From Actinomycetes bacterium (GTDB lineage Bacteria; Actinomycetota; Acidimicrobiia; Acidimicrobiales; Acidimicrobiaceae): a DNA stretch of 6,443 nt. The notes under the pieces are model-generated. The model did no database searches. It saw only the letters and a program-made list of their open reading frames with translations, and had not been told where the DNA came from. Shown here piece after piece: positions 6,428 to 6,443 of the stretch. Position 1 is the stretch's first letter. Each line of letters begins with the position of its first letter. Position numbers and translations under genes: made by a program. The stretch is from positions 1 through 6,443 of the forward strand of contig JAKAOC010000141.1 of the NCBI GenBank assembly GCA_021823385.1, written 5' to 3'.

Positions 6428-6443
6428 AGACCATTGCAGATCG

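Noticed and set aside
6411..6443. Promoter or tiny upstream ORFs before nuoA
   Set aside because: Only 33 nt are visible, with no credible -10/-35 pair. The two possible mini-ORFs have one or two sense codons after which they stop, so they are most likely chance.

Overview
The window is a contiguous piece of a bacterial respiratory complex I operon (proton-pumping NADH:quinone oxidoreductase, NDH-1). All seven recognisable genes lie on the minus strand. In transcription order, from high to low coordinates, they are nuoA, nuoB, nuoC, nuoD, nuoE, nuoF and the first 514 codons of nuoG, which runs off the left edge. They cover nearly all of the 6443 bases, and nothing mobile, no RNA gene and no CRISPR array is visible.

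Organism: the DNA is GC-rich (estimated by eye at about 60%). nuoC and nuoD are separate genes, unlike the fused nuoCD of enterobacteria. NuoB starts MGLE and carries a [15 protein letters not shown] block, NuoD ends GEVDR, and NuoG carries the extra N7 cluster motif. From memory of these families this looks most like Actinomycetota, perhaps a deep-branching class such as Acidimicrobiia. That placement is an inference and was not checked by a search.

Layout: 6411-6443 is a short leader with a strong Shine-Dalgarno (SD) site for nuoA; the operon promoter must lie outside the window. nuoA (5967-6410) is followed by an 85-nt gap (5882-5966), the only appreciable intergenic space, which holds a perfect 9-bp inverted repeat and the nuoB SD. 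After nuoB (5312-5881) the genes are packed: nuoB/nuoC overlap as ATGA, nuoC/nuoD are 12 nt apart, nuoD/nuoE overlap as TAATG, nuoE/nuoF as TGATG, and nuoF/nuoG by 8 nt. This implies one transcript and translational coupling.

How the genes work together: NuoE, F and G form the NADH-oxidising module (FMN, [2Fe-2S] and [4Fe-4S] clusters). NuoB, C and D form the connecting module, which passes electrons to cluster N2 and then to quinone. NuoA is the first membrane subunit. The remaining membrane subunits (NuoH to NuoN) would be expected beyond the left edge, after nuoG. All cluster ligands I could check are present, so the visible part looks functional. I found no undescribed system. The points most worth a second look are the nuoA-nuoB hairpin, whose 5' arm can alternatively pair with the nuoB SD, and an apparent insertion next to the last cluster ligand of NuoF.
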